From NCBI RefSeq assembly GCF_000379625.1, contig NZ_KB903218.1, positions 372,001 through 436,000 of the forward strand: a stretch of DNA of 64,000 nt, given 5' to 3'. Source of the DNA: Actinomycetospora chiangmaiensis DSM 45062 (lineage in GTDB: Bacteria > Actinomycetota > Actinomycetes > Mycobacteriales > Pseudonocardiaceae). Below are positions 34,034 to 43,181 of the stretch, in pieces. The notes below the pieces were generated by a model. It saw only the letters and a list, made by a program, of their open reading frames with translations. It was not told the DNA's origin and searched no databases. How positions within the stretch are numbered: the first letter of the stretch is position 1; each line of letters starts with the position of its first letter. The position numbers and the translations under genes were made by a program.

Positions 34034-36709
34034 CTACCCGTGCTGGACCGCGGCGCGGCCGGCCTCGAGGCGGGCGACCGGCACGCGGAAGGGTGAGCAG
34101 GACACGTAGTCGAGCCCGGCGCGGTGGAAGAAGTGCACCGAGTCGGGGTCGCCGCCGTGCTCGCCGCAGATGCCGAGCTTGAGGTCGGGCCTAACCTCGC
34201 GGCCACGCCACGAGGCGATCTCCACGAGCTCCCCGACCCCGACGGTGTCGAGCGACTCGAAGGGCGAGACGCCGAAGATGCCGTGGTCGAGGTAGGCCGA
34301 GAAGAACGAGCTCTCGACGTCGTCGCGGGAGAAGCCCCAGGTGGTCTGGGTGAGGTCGTTGGTGCCGAACGAGAAGAACTGCGCGACCTCGGCGATCTGC
34401 GCCGCCACCAGGGCCGCACGGGGCAGCTCGATCATCGTGCCGACCTGGTGCTCGACGGGGGCGCCGTTCACCAGCGACTCCGGCTCGTGCACCACCTCGG
34501 CGATCTCCGCCGCCACCGCCTGCAGCTCCTGCACGGTGCCGACCAGCGGCACCATGATCTCGGGGAGCACGGTCACGCCCTCCTCGGCCAGCGTCGCCGC
34601 GGCCCGGGTGATGGCACGGACCTGCATCGCGAACAGGCCGGGCACCTGGATACCGAGGCGGACGCCGCGCAGGCCGAGCATCGGGTTCTGCTCGTGCAGA
34701 CGCCGCACGTTCTCCAGCAGCGCCTCCTGCTTGTCGGTCAGCTCCCCGCGCTCGCGGGCGACCGCGACCTCCACCGACAGCTCGATGAGGTCGGGCAGGA
34801 ACTCGTGCAGGGGAGGGTCGAGCAGCCGGATCGTCACCGGCAGCCCGGCCATCGCCCGGTACAGCGCGGTGAAGTCGTCGATCTGCATCGGCAGCAGCGC
34901 CGCGAGGGCCTTCTCCCGCTCCTCGGCGGTCTCCGCGAGCACGAGGTCCTCGACCAGCGAGCGGCGCTCACCCAGGAACATGTGCTCGGTGCGGCACAGC
35001 CCGATGCCCTCGGCGCCGAACCGCCGCGCGAGACCCGCGTCCTCGCCGGTGTCGGCGTTGGCGCGGACTCTCATCCGCCGGCGCGCGTCGGCGTGGGCCA
35101 TGATCCGGTCCACGGCGACGACGAGCTCGTCGTCGGGGTCCACCTCGCCGGTCTCCAGGTAGGAGACGACGGGGCTCGCCGACACCGGGATCTCGCCGAG
35201 GTAGACCTCGCCGGACGTGCCGTCGATGGAGATGACGTCGCCCTCGACGACCTCGCGGCCCGAGGACGTCGTGAACTTCTTCCCGCGGACGTCGACCTCG
35301 AGCTCCTCGGCCCCGCAGACCGCGGTCTTGCCCATGCCGCGCGCCACCACCGCGGCGTGCGAGGTGCGCCCGCCCCGGCTGGTGAGGACGCCCTCCGCGG
35401 CGATCATGCCGCCGAGGTCGTCGGGGTTGGTCTCGCGCCGGACGAGGACGACCTTGTCGCCCCGCTTCGCCCACGCGATCGCGGTCGCGGAGTCGAACAC
35501 CGCCTTCCCGCCGGCCGCGCCGGGGGAGGCGTTCATCCCCGTCGTCAGGAGCTCCTTCTCGGCGTCCGGGTCGAAGCGGGGGAACATCAGCTGTGCGAGC
35601 TGGTGGCCGGTGACGCGCAGCAGGGCCTCGTCGAGGTCGATGAGGCCCTCGTCGACGAGCTGTGTCGCGACGGTGAACGCGGCGGCCGCGGTGCGCTTGC
35701 CGACGCGCGTCTGCAGCATCCAGAGCTTGCCGCGCTCGATCGTGAACTCGATGTCGCAGAGGTCGCGGTAGTGCTGCTCGAGCGTGGTCATGATGCCCAT
35801 GAGCTCGTCGTAGGAGCTCTTGTCCAGGCGCTCGAGGTCGGTCAGCGGGAGCGTGTTGCGGATGCCGGCGACGACGTCCTCGCCCTGGGCGTTCTGCAGG
35901 TAGTCGCCGTAGACGCCGCGGGTTCCCGACGCCGGGTCGCGGGTGAACGCGACCCCGGTGCCCGAGTCCATCCCCAGGTTGCCGAACACCATCGAGCACA
36001 CCGACACGGCGGTGCCGAGGTCGGCCGGGATGCGCTCCTGGCGGCGGTAGATGTGCGCGCGCTCGGAGTTCCACGAGTCGAAGACGGCGCGGACGGCGAG
36101 GTCGAGCTGCTCGCGGGGCTCCTGCGGGAACTCCCGGTCCGCGTGCTCGCGCACGATGCCCTTGTAGGTCTCGACGAGGGTGGCGAGGTCGCCGGCGTCG
36201 AGGTCGAGGTCGTTCCTCGAGCCCTTCGCCGCCTTCGCGGCCTCCAGGGCGTCGTGGAAGTGCTCGGCGTCGATCCCGAGCACCGTCGCGCCGAACATCT
36301 GCACGAGGCGGCGGTAGGAGTCCCAGGCGAAGCGGTCGTCGCCGGCCTGGCTCGCGAGGCCGTGCACCGAGGAGTCGTTGAGCCCGACGTTGAGGACCGT
36401 CTCCATCATCCCGGGCATCGAGAACTTGGCGCCGGAGCGCACGGAGACCAGCAGCGGGTCGTCGGCCTGGCCGAGGTGTTTGCCCATCGTGGCCTCGAGG
36501 GCGGTGAGGTGCTCGGTGACCTCGTCGGCCATGCCCGCGGGCTCGGCGCCCTCGGCGAGGTAGGCGCGGCAGGCGTCGGTGGTGATGACGAACCCCGGTG
36601 GCACCGGCAGGCCGAGGTTGGTCATCTCGGCGAGGTTCGCCCCCTTGCCGCCCAGCAGGTCACGCTGGTTCCTGTCGCCCTCGGCGAAGTCGTACACGAA
36701 CTTGGTCAC
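34034..36709 (-). CDS. ppdK: Pyruvate, phosphate dikinase
   Basis: An 891-aa enzyme. The N-terminal nucleotide-grasp domain opens with FAEGDRNQRDLLGGKGANLAEM. The phospho-His swivelling domain has the motif GGRTSHAAVVARGMGK, and the C-terminal PEP/pyruvate barrel has GLCRTEHMFLG and CGEHGGDP. It interconverts pyruvate + ATP + Pi with PEP + AMP + PPi. The GTG at 36709, preceded by AGGAGGGG, is preferred to the upstream ATG at 36736. It diverges from the pyruvate dehydrogenase operon. No PPDK regulatory protein gene is adjacent. Confidence 0.95.
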   Translation of the reverse strand: MTKFVYDFAEGDRNQRDLLGGKGANLAEMTNLGLPVPPGFVITTDACRAYLAEGAEPAGMADEVTEHLTALEATMGKHLGQADDPLLVSVRSGAKFSMPGMMETVLNVGLNDSSVHGLASQAGDDRFAWDSYRRLVQMFGATVLGIDAEHFHDALEAAKAAKGSRNDLDLDAGDLATLVETYKGIVREHADREFPQEPREQLDLAVRAVFDSWNSERAHIYRRQERIPADLGTAVSVCSMVFGNLGMDSGTGVAFTRDPASGTRGVYGDYLQNAQGEDVVAGIRNTLPLTDLERLDKSSYDELMGIMTTLEQHYRDLCDIEFTIERGKLWMLQTRVGKRTAAAAFTVATQLVDEGLIDLDEALLRVTGHQLAQLMFPRFDPDAEKELLTTGMNASPGAAGGKAVFDSATAIAWAKRGDKVVLVRRETNPDDLGGMIAAEGVLTSRGGRTSHAAVVARGMGKTAVCGAEELEVDVRGKKFTTSSGREVVEGDVISIDGTSGEVYLGEIPVSASPVVSYLETGEVDPDDELVVAVDRIMAHADARRRMRVRANADTGEDAGLARRFGAEGIGLCRTEHMFLGERRSLVEDLVLAETAEEREKALAALLPMQIDDFTALYRAMAGLPVTIRLLDPPLHEFLPDLIELSVEVAVARERGELTDKQEALLENVRRLHEQNPMLGLRGVRLGIQVPGLFAMQVRAITRAAATLAEEGVTVLPEIMVPLVGTVQELQAVAAEIAEVVHEPESLVNGAPVEHQVGTMIELPRAALVAAQIAEVAQFFSFGTNDLTQTTWGFSRDDVESSFFSAYLDHGIFGVSPFESLDTVGVGELVEIASWRGREVRPDLKLGICGEHGGDPDSVHFFHRAGLDYVSCSPFRVPVARLEAGRAAVQHG

Positions 36710-37092
36710 GGCCCACCCCTCCTGCGCCTCGCACACCTTGCCGAGAAAAGTGGCACGTCATCCGGATGGAGGCCACCGGCAGCGACGGCCGGTCACGGCT
36801 CGGGTTCGATCCAGAGAGCTCCGATCAGGGCCGTCCGGCCCGGAGCCGCACCGATCGGACCTGCCCGAACGGACGGGAGGAGCCGTTTCCGGTGGTCGTC
36901 GGAGGGTCATGCCCCGCCCGACACGATCCAGCCGATCGTGGACCGCGATCCATCCCTCTGCGATCCATCCGGGGTCGAAGCTCAACGAAGGCTCAGGCGA
37001 GCGGCCGCTGCGCTTTCGCCGTGACGACCGGCACGGCAGGCTGGGTCGCTCAGGACACACGACCCGGCCGGCGATCAACGAGGACTGCTCCG
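36710..37092. promoter_or_regulatory. Divergent ppdK/aceE control region
   Basis: A 383-bp region with no convincing gene. It contains a direct repeat, GCGATCCATCC, at 36945-36955 and 36960-36970 (15-bp period), with a related GATCCAGCCGATCG just upstream. These may be sites for a regulator of pyruvate metabolism. No terminator is visible, so both promoters are expected here. Confidence 0.45.
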
Positions 37093-39831
37093 ATGCTCTC
37101 CGACTCCAGCGAACAGCGCGACCCCGACCCCGAGGGCACCGACGAGTGGCGCGAGGCGCTCGAGTCCGTGCTGGCGGTGGAGGGGCCGCAGCGCGCCCAC
37201 GACCTCCTCGACGAACTCATCGCGCAGGCCCGCCGGGCCGGCGCCCCCGTCCCGTACTCGGCGACCACGCCGTACGTGAACACCATCCCGGTGGAGGACG
37301 AGCCGCCGCACCCGGGGGACCGGGCGGTGGAGCACCGCATCCGGTCGGCCATCCGATGGAACGCGGTCGCGACGGTGCTGCGCGCGAACAAGGAGTCCTC
37401 CGAGCTCGGCGGGCACATCGCGAGCTTCCAGTCGGCGGCCACGCTCTACGACACCGGGTTCCAGCACTTCTGGCACGCGCCGTCCGAGGACCACGGCGGG
37501 GACCTCGTGATGATGCAGGGGCACTCCTCGCCCGGCATCTACGCCCGCGCCTTCCTCGAGGGCCGCCTCACCGAGGCGCAGATGGACGCCTTCCGGCAGG
37601 AGACCGGCGGCCGGGGCCTGTCGTCGTACCCGCACCCGTGGCTCATGCCGGACTTCTGGCAGTTCCCCACGGTGTCGATGGGGCTCGGGCCGCTCATGGC
37701 GATCTACCAGGCCCGTTTCCTCAAGTACCTGCAGGGCCGCGACCTCGCGCGGACCGAGGACCGGCACGTGTGGGCGTTCCTCGGCGACGGCGAGATGGAC
37801 GAGCCCGAGTCGCTGGGTGCGATCTCGCTGGCCGGGCGGGAGCGCCTGGACAACCTGATCTTCGTCGTGAACTGCAATCTGCAGCGGCTCGACGGTCCGG
37901 TGCGCGGCAACGGCAAGATCATCCAGGAGCTGGAGGGCCTGTTCCGCGGCGCGGGCTGGAACGTCGTCAAGGTGATCTGGGGCAGCCGCTGGGACGAGCT
38001 GCTCAAGCGGGACAGCACCGGTCGGCTCCACCAGCTCATGGAGGAGTGCGTCGACGGCGACTACCAGACCTTCAAGTCCAAGGACGGTGCCTACGTCCGC
38101 GAGCACTTCTTCGGCCGCTACCCGGAGACGGCGGCGCTCGTCGAGGACTGGTCGGACGAGGAGATCTGGGGTCTGACGCGTGGCGGGCACGACCCGTCGA
38201 AGATCTACGCCGCCTACTCCGCCGCGGTGAACGAGCCGAACCGCCCCACCGTGATCCTGGCCAAGACGGTCAAGGGCTACGGCATGGGCGAGGCCGGTGA
38301 GGGCCAGAACATCTCCCACCAGCAGAAGAAGATGGCGGGCGAACAGCTCACGATCTTCCGCGACCGCTTCGACCTGCCGATCTCCGACGACGAGATCGAC
38401 ACGCTGCCCTACCTGAGCTTCGCGCCGGACTCGGAGGAGGGGCGCTACCTCCGGGAGCACCGGGCGGCGCTGGGCGGGTCGCTGCCCCAGCGGCGGACGC
38501 GCTCGGAGTCCCTCGAGGTCCCCGCGCTGTCCGCGTTCGGCGCCCAGCTCGCCGACTCCGGGGACCGGAAGATCTCCACGACGATGGCGTTCGTCCGCGT
38601 GCTCAACACGCTGCTGCGGGACAAGAAGATCGGCAAGCGGGTCGTCCCGATCGTCCCCGACGAGTCCCGCACCTTCGGCATGGAGGGCATGTTCCGGCAG
38701 TTCGGGATCTTCTCCCGCGTCGGTCAGCTCTACACGCCCGAGGACCAGGGCCAGCTGATGAGCTACCGGGAGGCCGAGAACGGCCAGCTGCTCCAGGAGG
38801 GCATCAACGAGCTGGGCGCGATGTCGTCCTGGATCGCGGCGGCGACGGCGTACTCCACCAGTGACGTCCCGATGATCCCGTTCTACATCTACTACTCGAT
38901 GTTCGGCTTCCAGCGGGTCGGCGACCTCGCGTGGGCGGCCGGCGACCTCCGGGCCCGCGGCTTCCTGCTCGGGGGCACGGCGGGGCGGACCACGCTCAAC
39001 GGCGAGGGCCTGCAGCACGAGGACGGGCACTCGCACCTGTTCTCGTCGGTCATCCCCAACTGCGTGTCCTACGACCCGACCTTCGCCCACGAGGTCGCGG
39101 TGATCGTGCAGGACGGCCTGCGGCGGATGTACGCCGAGCAGGAGGACGTCTTCTACTACCTGACCCTGATGAACGAGAACTACCACCACCCGGCGCTGCC
39201 CGGTCTCGGCGACGACGCCGCGGAGGCCGCAGCGCGGGAGGGGATCATCAAGGGGCTCTACCTGCTGCAGGAAGGTGCGCCGGCGGTCAAGGAGGGGGCG
39301 AGGAGGTCCCGCTCGAAGGCCGCGCAGAAGCCCCGCGTGCAGCTGATGGGGTCGGGCACGATCCTCAACGAGGTGCTGGCCGCGGCCGGGATGCTGGAGT
39401 CCGACTGGGGCGTGGTCGCCGACGTGTGGAGCGCGCCGAGCTTCACCGAGCTGCGCCGTGACGGCATCGACACCGAGCGCTGGAACCTGCTCCACCCGAC
39501 GTCGGAACCCCGCAAGTCGTGGGTCGAGCAGCAGCTCGAGAGCCGTCCGGAGGGGCCGGTGGTCGCCGCGACCGACTACATGCGGGCCTTCCCCGACCAG
39601 ATCCGCGCCTTCGTCGTCGGTCGGCGCTACGAGGTGCTCGGGACCGACGGGTTCGGCCGCTCGGACTACCGGGCCGCGCTGCGGGACTTCTTCGAGGTCG
39701 ACCGCCGGTTCGTCACCGTCGCCGCGCTGTCCGCCCTGGCCCGCGACGGACGGATCGAGGCCTCGGTGGTCGCCGACGCGATCGCGAAGTACGAGATCGA
39801 CCCCGAGCGCCCCGCGCCGGCCCACGCCTGA
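37093..39831 (+). CDS. aceE: Pyruvate dehydrogenase E1 component (homodimeric)
   Basis: A 912-aa homodimeric E1. TPP motif GDGEMDEPESLGAISLAGRERLDNLIFVVNCN is complete (shown in two parts: GDGEMDEPES and VVNCNLQRLDGP). The pyrimidine domain has FGMEGMFRQFGI and TPEDQGQLMSYREAENG, and the C-terminal domain ends in the GRSDYRAALRDFFEVD motif. It decarboxylates pyruvate and transfers the acetyl group to E2 lipoate. The ATG at 37093 was chosen over an upstream in-frame start because the family sequence begins there. First gene of aceE-aceF-lpd. Confidence 0.95.
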   Translation: MLSDSSEQRDPDPEGTDEWREALESVLAVEGPQRAHDLLDELIAQARRAGAPVPYSATTPYVNTIPVEDEPPHPGDRAVEHRIRSAIRWNAVATVLRANKESSELGGHIASFQSAATLYDTGFQHFWHAPSEDHGGDLVMMQGHSSPGIYARAFLEGRLTEAQMDAFRQETGGRGLSSYPHPWLMPDFWQFPTVSMGLGPLMAIYQARFLKYLQGRDLARTEDRHVWAFLGDGEMDEPESLGAISLAGRERLDNLIFVVNCNLQRLDGPVRGNGKIIQELEGLFRGAGWNVVKVIWGSRWDELLKRDSTGRLHQLMEECVDGDYQTFKSKDGAYVREHFFGRYPETAALVEDWSDEEIWGLTRGGHDPSKIYAAYSAAVNEPNRPTVILAKTVKGYGMGEAGEGQNISHQQKKMAGEQLTIFRDRFDLPISDDEIDTLPYLSFAPDSEEGRYLREHRAALGGSLPQRRTRSESLEVPALSAFGAQLADSGDRKISTTMAFVRVLNTLLRDKKIGKRVVPIVPDESRTFGMEGMFRQFGIFSRVGQLYTPEDQGQLMSYREAENGQLLQEGINELGAMSSWIAAATAYSTSDVPMIPFYIYYSMFGFQRVGDLAWAAGDLRARGFLLGGTAGRTTLNGEGLQHEDGHSHLFSSVIPNCVSYDPTFAHEVAVIVQDGLRRMYAEQEDVFYYLTLMNENYHHPALPGLGDDAAEAAAREGIIKGLYLLQEGAPAVKEGARRSRSKAAQKPRVQLMGSGTILNEVLAAAGMLESDWGVVADVWSAPSFTELRRDGIDTERWNLLHPTSEPRKSWVEQQLESRPEGPVVAATDYMRAFPDQIRAFVVGRRYEVLGTDGFGRSDYRAALRDFFEVDRRFVTVAALSALARDGRIEASVVADAIAKYEIDPERPAPAHA

Positions 39832-39863
39832 CCCCCGATGACCGCACAGAGAGGCACCCACTG

Positions 39864-41237
39864 ATGTCGGCCCCCGCGGCAACCAGCAACACTCGCGTCA
39901 CCGTCCCCAACATCGGGGACTTCTCCGACGTCCCGATCATCGAGGTCCACGTGTCGCCGGGCGACACCATCGCTGTGGACGACCCGCTGCTCACGCTCGA
40001 GTCCGACAAGGCGACGATGGACGTGCCGTCCTCGCACGCCGGGACGGTGAGCGAGGTGCTCGTCTCCGTCGGCGACGCCGTCAGCGAGGGCACCCCCGTC
40101 GTCGTGCTGGACGCGGGGGAGGGCGAGCCGACCGAGGACGACGACGCCGCGCCCGAACCCACCGACGCCGTCGCGCAGGCCGACACCGAGGCCGCCGCGC
40201 AGGAGCCGGACACCGAGCGGGGCGCGGCGGCGTCCAACGGCTCCTCGAACGGCCGGTCGGCCCCGTCCTCGGCCTCGTCGTCGGCATCGACGACCGCCAC
40301 CCCGCCGGCCTCCGAGCTGCCGGCCCACGCGGGCCCGAGCGTGCGCAAGCTCGCCCGGGAGTTCGGGATCGACCTCGCGCAGGTCTCCGCGAGCGGCCCC
40401 AAGGGCCGGATCACGAAGGACGACCTGCTGTCCTTCGTCCGCGGCGGCGACGGCGCGTCGGCCCCGGCGGCGGCCGCCCCGGCCCCCGCCGCGCAGGGCT
40501 CGGGCATCCCGGCGATCCCGGCCCAGGACTTCTCGGTGTTCGGGGAGGTGGAGACGCAGCCGCTGTCGCGGATCACCCGCATCTCCGGGCCGTTCCTGCA
40601 CCGGTCGTGGCTGAACGTCCCGCACGTCACGCACAACGACGACGCGGACATCACCGACACCGACCGCTACCGCAAGGAGCTCGACACCGCGGCGAAGGCC
40701 GACGGGTACCGGGTCACGCTGCTCGCGTTCCTCATGAAGGCGAGCGTCTCGGCGCTCAAGGCCTTCCCGACGGTGAACGCGTCCCTGACCCCGGAGAAGG
40801 ACGCGCTGATCCTGAAGCGCTACTACCACATCGGGGTCGCGGTGGACACGCCCGGCGGGCTCGTGGTGCCGGTGATCCGGGACGTCGACCGCAAGGGCAT
40901 CGTCGAGCTGTCGAAGGAACTCGGCGAGGTCTCGGCGCGGGCCCGGGACGGGAAGCTCACCAGCGACGACATGAGGGGCGGCACCTTCACGATCTCCTCG
41001 CTCGGCGGGATCGGCGGCACCGCGTTCACACCGATCGTCAACGCCCCCGAGGTCGCGATCCTCGGCGTCGTGCGCTCGCGGGTGGCACCGGTGTGGAACG
41101 GCACGGAGTTCGCGCCGCGGACGCTGCTGCCGCTGTGCTTCTCCTACGACCATCGCGTCATCGACGGCGCCCTGGCCGCCCGCTTCACCCGGCACGTCGC
41201 GCACACCATGGGCGACGAGCGCCGCCTGCTCCTCTAG
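39864..41237 (+). CDS. aceF: Pyruvate dehydrogenase E2, dihydrolipoamide acetyltransferase
   Basis: A 457-aa E2 with one lipoyl domain (TLESDKATMDVP, lipoyl Lys near residue 50), an Ala/Pro/Ser-rich linker, a peripheral subunit-binding domain (SVRKLAREFGIDLAQV), and a catalytic acetyltransferase domain ending DHRVIDGALAARF with the active His/Asp. The catalytic part (FSVFGEVETQPLSRI ... PHVTHNDDADITD) resembles proteobacterial AceF more than actinobacterial SucB-type E2. ATG 39864 follows a GAGAGG site 33 bp after aceE. Confidence 0.93.
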   Translation: MSAPAATSNTRVTVPNIGDFSDVPIIEVHVSPGDTIAVDDPLLTLESDKATMDVPSSHAGTVSEVLVSVGDAVSEGTPVVVLDAGEGEPTEDDDAAPEPTDAVAQADTEAAAQEPDTERGAAASNGSSNGRSAPSSASSSASTTATPPASELPAHAGPSVRKLAREFGIDLAQVSASGPKGRITKDDLLSFVRGGDGASAPAAAAPAPAAQGSGIPAIPAQDFSVFGEVETQPLSRITRISGPFLHRSWLNVPHVTHNDDADITDTDRYRKELDTAAKADGYRVTLLAFLMKASVSALKAFPTVNASLTPEKDALILKRYYHIGVAVDTPGGLVVPVIRDVDRKGIVELSKELGEVSARARDGKLTSDDMRGGTFTISSLGGIGGTAFTPIVNAPEVAILGVVRSRVAPVWNGTEFAPRTLLPLCFSYDHRVIDGALAARFTRHVAHTMGDERRLLL

Positions 41238-41307
41238 GTGCCTCCGGCAGGTGAGCACTTTCCGTGGCCATGACGGCGGAAAGTGCTCACGGGGCCGCAG
41301 GCCACCA
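41238..41307. repeat. 14-bp hairpin with both conserved flanks, reference copy of the dispersed repeat
   Basis: GTGAGCACTTTCCG (41251-41264) pairs perfectly with 41277-41290. The left flank GTGCCTCCGGCAG (41238-41250) is shared in reverse with the element at 23451-23503. The right flank GGGCCGCAGGCCACC is shared with the element at 5633-5663. It lies inside the aceF-lpd intergenic spacer of one operon, so it would act as an attenuator or RNA-processing site rather than a final terminator. Confidence 0.75.
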
Positions 41308-41332
41308 CACTCACGTCGAAGGAGAACCCGCT

Positions 41333-43120
41333 GTGGCTGACACCGTCGTCGTCGAGGTCCCCGACATCGGCGACTTCACCGACGTCCCCGTCATCGAGGT
41401 CCACGTCACCGAGGGCAGCGAGGTCGCCCTCGACGAACCGCTGCTGACCCTCGAGTCCGACAAGGCGACGATGGACGTCCCCGCCGAGGTGGCGGGCACG
41501 GTCACCGAGGTGCGGGTCGCGGTGGGCGACCGGGTCTCGCAGGGCACCGCGATCCTCGTCGTGACCCCGGCGGGCACCGGGTCGGAGGAGCCGGCCACCC
41601 CCGCCCCGACGAAGAAGGCCTCGACGCAGGCCGAGAAGCCCGGGGCGAAGGAGCGGAACCGGTCCGCGCCGACCCCAGCTTCCGATGGCGACGAGGACCG
41701 GCACGTCGGGCTGCTCGTCCTCGGCGCGGGCCCCGGCGGCTACACCGCGGCGTTCCGGGCGGCCGACCTCGGGCTCGAGGTGCTCGTCGTCGACTCCCGC
41801 GACACCCTCGGCGGCGTCTGCCTCAACGTCGGGTGCATCCCGTCGAAGGCGCTGCTGCACGCCGCGAAGGTGATCGCGGAGACCAAGGAGATGGCCGACC
41901 ACGGCGTCTCGTTCGGCGCCCCCTCGATCGACCTCGACAAGCTGCGGGACTGGAAGGACGGCGTCGTCGGGAAGCTCGTCGGCGGTCTGGCCGGGCTCGC
42001 GAAGCAGCGCAAGGTCGCGACGCTGCAGGGGGTCGGGCGCTTCGTCTCGCCGCACCGGGTCGAGGTGACGACGGCCGACGGGTCGACGACGACGGTCGGG
42101 TTCGACCAGGCCATCGTCGCGGCCGGGTCGGAGCCGGTGAAGCTCCCGTTCGTCCCGCACGACGACCCGCGGGTGCTCGACTCCACCTCCGCGCTCGAGC
42201 TCGCCGAGGTGCCCGAGCGGTTGCTCGTGCTGGGCGGCGGCATCATCGGGCTGGAGATGGCCACGGTGTACGCGGAGCTGGGCTCGAGGATCACGGTCGT
42301 CGAGCTGATGGACCAGATCATCCCGGGGGCCGACAAGGACCTCGTGAAGCCGCTGGCCAAGCACATCACGGCGCGCTACGAGAACGTTTTCCTCTCCACG
42401 AAGTGCACGAATGTCGAGGCGACGGAGAAGGGCCTCGTCGTGTCGATGGAGGGGACGAAGGCGCCGGAGCAGGACACGTTCGACGCGGTGCTCGTCTCGG
42501 TCGGCCGGGTGCCGAACGGGAAGGTGCTCGGGCTCGACGCGGCGGGCGTCGACGTCAACGACCGCGGTTTCCTCGCGGTCGACGAGCAGATGCGCACGAA
42601 CGTCGCGCACATCTTCGCGATCGGCGACATCGTCGGGCAGCCCATGCTCGCCCACAAGGCCGTGCACGAGGGCAAGGTCGCCGCCGAGGTCGCGGCCGGG
42701 AAGAAGAGCGCCTTCGACGCCAAGGTCATCCCGTCGGTGGCCTACACCGACCCGGAGGTCGCGTGGGTCGGCGTCACCGAGAACGAGGCGAAGGCGCAGG
42801 GGCTCTCCTACGGCACGGGCACGTTCCCGTGGGCCGCGTCCGGGCGCTCGTTGTCGCTGGGCCGCTCCGAGGGCTCGACCAAGCTGCTCTTCGACACCGA
42901 GACCGACCGGATCATCGGCGCCGGGATCGTGGGGCCCGCGGCGGGTGACCTCATCACCGAGGCGGCCCTCGCCATCGAGCTCGGCGCCGACGCCGCCGAC
43001 ATCGGGTTGACCATCCACCCGCACCCGACGCTGTCGGAGACCGTGGGTATGGCCGCCGACGCGTTCGAGGGCACGCTGACCGACCTGTACCTGCCGAAGA
43101 AGAAGCCGGCGAAGGCCTGA
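41333..43120 (+). CDS. lpd: Dihydrolipoamide dehydrogenase (E3) with N-terminal lipoyl domain
   Basis: A 595-aa E3. Residues 1-80 are a lipoyl domain with the lipoyl Lys in ESDKATMDVP, followed by an Ala/Pro/Lys linker. The flavoprotein part has LGAGPGGYTAAF, the redox-active disulphide CLNVGCIPSK, an NAD motif (LGGGIIGLEMATVYAELGS), and the C-terminal His in HPHPTLSE. It reoxidises E2 lipoate with NAD+. GTG 41333, preceded by AAGGAG, matches the lipoyl start; an earlier in-frame ATG would translate the hairpin repeat. The lipoyl fusion is typical of proteobacterial PDH-linked E3. Confidence 0.93.
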   Translation: MADTVVVEVPDIGDFTDVPVIEVHVTEGSEVALDEPLLTLESDKATMDVPAEVAGTVTEVRVAVGDRVSQGTAILVVTPAGTGSEEPATPAPTKKASTQAEKPGAKERNRSAPTPASDGDEDRHVGLLVLGAGPGGYTAAFRAADLGLEVLVVDSRDTLGGVCLNVGCIPSKALLHAAKVIAETKEMADHGVSFGAPSIDLDKLRDWKDGVVGKLVGGLAGLAKQRKVATLQGVGRFVSPHRVEVTTADGSTTTVGFDQAIVAAGSEPVKLPFVPHDDPRVLDSTSALELAEVPERLLVLGGGIIGLEMATVYAELGSRITVVELMDQIIPGADKDLVKPLAKHITARYENVFLSTKCTNVEATEKGLVVSMEGTKAPEQDTFDAVLVSVGRVPNGKVLGLDAAGVDVNDRGFLAVDEQMRTNVAHIFAIGDIVGQPMLAHKAVHEGKVAAEVAAGKKSAFDAKVIPSVAYTDPEVAWVGVTENEAKAQGLSYGTGTFPWAASGRSLSLGRSEGSTKLLFDTETDRIIGAGIVGPAAGDLITEAALAIELGADAADIGLTIHPHPTLSETVGMAADAFEGTLTDLYLPKKKPAKA

Positions 43121-43130
43121 CCGTCCCGGG

Positions 43131-43175
43131 CGAGCGGCACTCTCGCACCCACGTGTGCTGCGAGGGTGCCGCTCG
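43131..43175. terminator. Bidirectional terminator, 17-bp stem
   Basis: 43131-43147 (CGAGCGGCACTCTCGCA) pairs with 43159-43175 with one mismatch, around an 11-nt loop. It separates the convergent lpd and SMP-30 genes. Confidence 0.82.
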
Positions 43176-43181
43176 TGCGGG

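Noticed and set aside
34124..37024. 966-codon plus-strand frame opposite ppdK
   Set aside because: Composition is that of an antisense shadow; the ppdK protein on the other strand is full length with all motifs.
37075..39882. 935-codon minus-strand frame opposite aceE
   Set aside because: Same reason: the aceE product is complete and the antisense frame has no recognisable domain.
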